Positions 51,339 to 53,005 of a stretch of 53,005 nt of DNA are shown here, piece by piece; within the stretch, counting starts at the first letter, position 1, and each line of letters starts with the position of its first letter. The stretch spans positions 1 through 53,005 of the forward strand of contig JADBLN010000028.1 in NCBI GenBank assembly GCA_014894455.1, in the 5' to 3' direction. This stretch comes from Acidobacteriota bacterium (GTDB taxonomy: Bacteria > Acidobacteriota > Aminicenantia > Aminicenantales > Saccharicenantaceae). The notes under the pieces were generated by a model, which saw nothing but the letters and a program-made list of their open reading frames with translations, searched no databases and was not told the DNA's origin. Made by a program: the position numbers and the translations under genes.

Positions 51339-52643
51339 TCAGAACTTCTTGAGCAGGTCCTTGAGCGTGGGCGAGCCGATCTCCTCGAGTTCGTAGCCGA
51401 CGCGGAGGATGGGTTTAGAGACCTTGATGACCCGGGTGATGTCGATCGGAGTCGCGCTGACGACGAGGTCGCAATCGATGGCTTCGATCGTCTTGGCCAG
51501 CTCGCGGGTCTGCTTGTCGCCGTAGCCCATGGCCGGCAGGACGTTGTCGAGGTGGCTGTACTTCTCGAAGGTCTTCTTGATCGTGCCGACGGCGAAGGGA
51601 CGGGGGTCGATGATCTCGGCCGCGCCGTACTTCCTGGCGGCGACGATGCCGGCGCCATACTTCATGCCGCCGTGGGTCAGGGTCGGGCCGTCCTCGATGA
51701 CGAGGACGCGCTTGCCCGTGATCCGGCCGCCGTCCTCGACGATGGTCGGCGAGTTGGCCCGGACGATGGCCGCCTTGGGGTTGATCCTCTTGATATTGGC
51801 CAGGACGATGTCGATGTCCTCTTTCTTGGCCGTGTCCATCTTGTTGATGACGATGACCTGGGCCCGGCGGAAGTTCGTTTCGCCGGGGTGGTAGCGGAGC
51901 TCGTGGCCGGCCCGGTGGGGGTCGGCGACGACGATCTCGAGGTCGGACTTATAGAAGGAGAAGTCGTTGTTGCCGCCGTCCCAGAGGATGACGTCGGCCT
52001 CTTTCTCGGCCTGGCGGAGGATGGCCCCATAATCGACGCCGGCGTAGACGATAATGCCCTTGTCGATGTGGGGCTCGTACTCCTCGCGCTCTTCGATCGT
52101 GCACTCGTGCTTGTCGAGGTCGGCGTAGTCGGCGAAGCGCTGGACCTTCTGCTTGACCAGGTCGCCGTAAGGCATGGGATGGCGGATGGCGACGACCTTG
52201 CGGCCCTTCTTCTGGAGGATCTCGGCCACCCTGCGGCTGGTCTGACTCTTGCCCGAGCCGGTGCGGACGGCGCAGACCGAGATGACAGGCTTGCGGCTCT
52301 TGATCATCGTGTCGTTGGGGCCGAGCAGGACGAAGTTGGCCCCGGCGGCCATGACCTGGGAGGCCTTCTGCATGACGTACTCGTGGGAGACGTCGCTGTA
52401 GGCGAAGTGGACGTCGTCGACCTTGTGGGTGGCGATGAGGTCGTTGAGCTCCGCCTCGGCGTGGATCGGGATGCCCTTGGGGTAGAGCTTTCCGGCCAGC
52501 TCCGCGGGGTACTTGCGCCCTTCGATATCGGGGATCTGCGTCGCCGTGAAGGCGACCACCCGGTAGTCCTTGTTGTCCCGGAAATAGGTGTTGAAGTTGT
52601 GGAAGTCGCGCCCGGCGGCACCCATGATGATGACCTTTTTCAC
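51339..52643 (-). CDS. COG2403 P-loop protein (annotated in databases as cyclic 2,3-diphosphoglycerate synthase-like)
   Basis: A 434-residue protein. The N-terminal part is Rossmann-like (KKVIIMGAAGRDFHNFN). A P-loop appears as VRTGSGKSQTSRRVAE (about 126-141), with NKMDTAKKED as an NKxD guanine-type motif (about 269) and WDGGNNDFSFY. Start is GTG (52643) with AGGAGA upstream. Archaeal relatives make cyclic 2,3-diphosphoglycerate, but bacterial members often sit with carbamate kinase, as here, so the true reaction is open. It is first in the operon. Confidence 0.75.
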   Translation of the reverse strand: MKKVIIMGAAGRDFHNFNTYFRDNKDYRVVAFTATQIPDIEGRKYPAELAGKLYPKGIPIHAEAELNDLIATHKVDDVHFAYSDVSHEYVMQKASQVMAAGANFVLLGPNDTMIKSRKPVISVCAVRTGSGKSQTSRRVAEILQKKGRKVVAIRHPMPYGDLVKQKVQRFADYADLDKHECTIEEREEYEPHIDKGIIVYAGVDYGAILRQAEKEADVILWDGGNNDFSFYKSDLEIVVADPHRAGHELRYHPGETNFRRAQVIVINKMDTAKKEDIDIVLANIKRINPKAAIVRANSPTIVEDGGRITGKRVLVIEDGPTLTHGGMKYGAGIVAARKYGAAEIIDPRPFAVGTIKKTFEKYSHLDNVLPAMGYGDKQTRELAKTIEAIDCDLVVSATPIDITRVIKVSKPILRVGYELEEIGSPTLKDLLKKF

Positions 52644-52720
52644 GATGCGTTCTCCTTTCCTTTTATAAAAACTTCTCCATTCGCTAATTCCGAATCTTCA
52701 GTTGTCCAAAAAGAAGCATA

Positions 52721-52749
52721 AGTATAGCCCACCAAGGGATTTAAATCAA
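52721..52749 (-). promoter_or_regulatory. Sigma70-type promoter of the COG2403-arcC-argF operon
   Basis: On the minus strand TTGATT (52744-52749), 17 bases, TATACT (52721-52726). Transcription would start near 52714, leaving a leader of about 70 A/T-rich bases before the GTG start. Confidence 0.7.
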
Positions 52750-52780
52750 TTGCTGATGGACGCCGCCCGTTTTGTCAGCG

Positions 52781-52898
52781 ACGGGGGCCATGCATTTCCC
52801 CCGGACCCCCGGGAACCAGTCCCGGCGGTTCCCCCATCCCGATTCTCTCGAAGCGGGATGGGACCCCCTCCGCTACGGGGGCTATGCATGGCCCCCAT
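52781..52898. repeat. Palindromic element, family R3, copy c
   Basis: Terminal inverted repeats GGGGGCCATGCAT (52783-52795) and ATGCATGGCCCCC (52884-52896) match perfectly. Inside are GGGAACC/GGTTCCC (52811-52833) and CATCCC/GGGATG (52835-52860) hairpins and CCCCCTCCGCTACGGGGG. It is in reverse orientation to copies a and b. The last 107 bases of the window hold no feature I can support. Confidence 0.8.
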
Positions 52899-53005
52899 CA
52901 CTGCCCGGGCGACGTTAAGACCGGCTAACGGAGACGACCCCCGAGGACCCTAAGCGGCCGACGGCGGGAACTCCCTTATTTGGGCTTTGAGGGAGGGGAA
53001 ATTTT

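Noticed and set aside
52702-52953. An 83-codon plus-strand open frame at the right end
   Set aside because: It runs across the promoter of the COG2403 operon and the palindromic repeat R3c; the product is proline-rich noise.
1-53005. tRNA or rRNA genes
   Set aside because: I found no cloverleaf with the usual TTCRANNC arm and no rRNA-like segment in the intergenic regions.

Overview
The window is GC-rich, gene-dense bacterial chromosome around a replication origin (dnaA, DnaA boxes, dnaN). The gene set suggests an anaerobic, fermentative, hydrogen-producing heterotroph: a membrane [NiFe]-hydrogenase related to complex I, an electron transfer flavoprotein, an archaeal-type phosphoglycerate mutase and a carbamate kinase cluster. 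Together with the many short intergenic palindromic repeats it is reminiscent of Candidatus Aminicenantes (OP8). That taxonomic guess is inference; no rRNA gene is present to test it.

Layout. 1-7.4 kb: tail of an unknown gene, an FmdB zinc-ribbon protein, a bifunctional ppGpp enzyme (rsh), rpmB on the minus strand, two small lipoproteins, then dnaA and dnaN with an origin-like region. 7.4-17.4 kb: one long minus-strand operon from a strong sigma70-type promoter. It encodes three antiporter-like subunits, NuoJ/K/A/B/C/D/H/I-like subunits and a maturation protease, so the set matches complex I without its NADH module while keeping all four [NiFe] cysteines. 17.5-21.8 kb: a YghO-like acetyltransferase, then polA and a small unknown gene on the minus strand. 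21.8-27.8 kb: a plus-strand lipid operon (yceD, rpmF, plsX, fabG, acpP, fabF) from a consensus promoter, followed by etfB and etfA. 27.8-31.5 kb (minus): AMIN-domain amidase, DUF362 protein and a NapH-NapG-like polyferredoxin fusion. 31.9-33.1 kb: apgM. 33.1-46.9 kb (plus): guaA, dnaE, a degenerate receiver protein, valS, birA, coaX, an unknown gene, rnr and a free-standing SelB C-terminal winged-helix protein. 47.4-52.6 kb (minus): an unknown 682-aa protein, argF, arcC and a COG2403 GTPase-like protein.

The most unusual signal lies just downstream of the SelB-like gene. The last 24 and the last 16 codons of that gene are repeated twice more, each copy including a stop codon and separated by REP-like hairpins. 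All copies encode exactly the same amino acids but differ at many synonymous positions. This cannot come from duplication followed by drift. It suggests an element or recombination process that replaces a gene tail with an already recoded, protein-neutral one.

Three further families of short palindromic elements are scattered between genes. One has terminal inverted repeats that differ between copies but match within each copy. The hydrogenase, the GTPase-less SelB protein, the NapH-NapG fusion with an internal twin-arginine motif, a probable CTG start for polA and a possibly leaderless guaA are the other points of interest.
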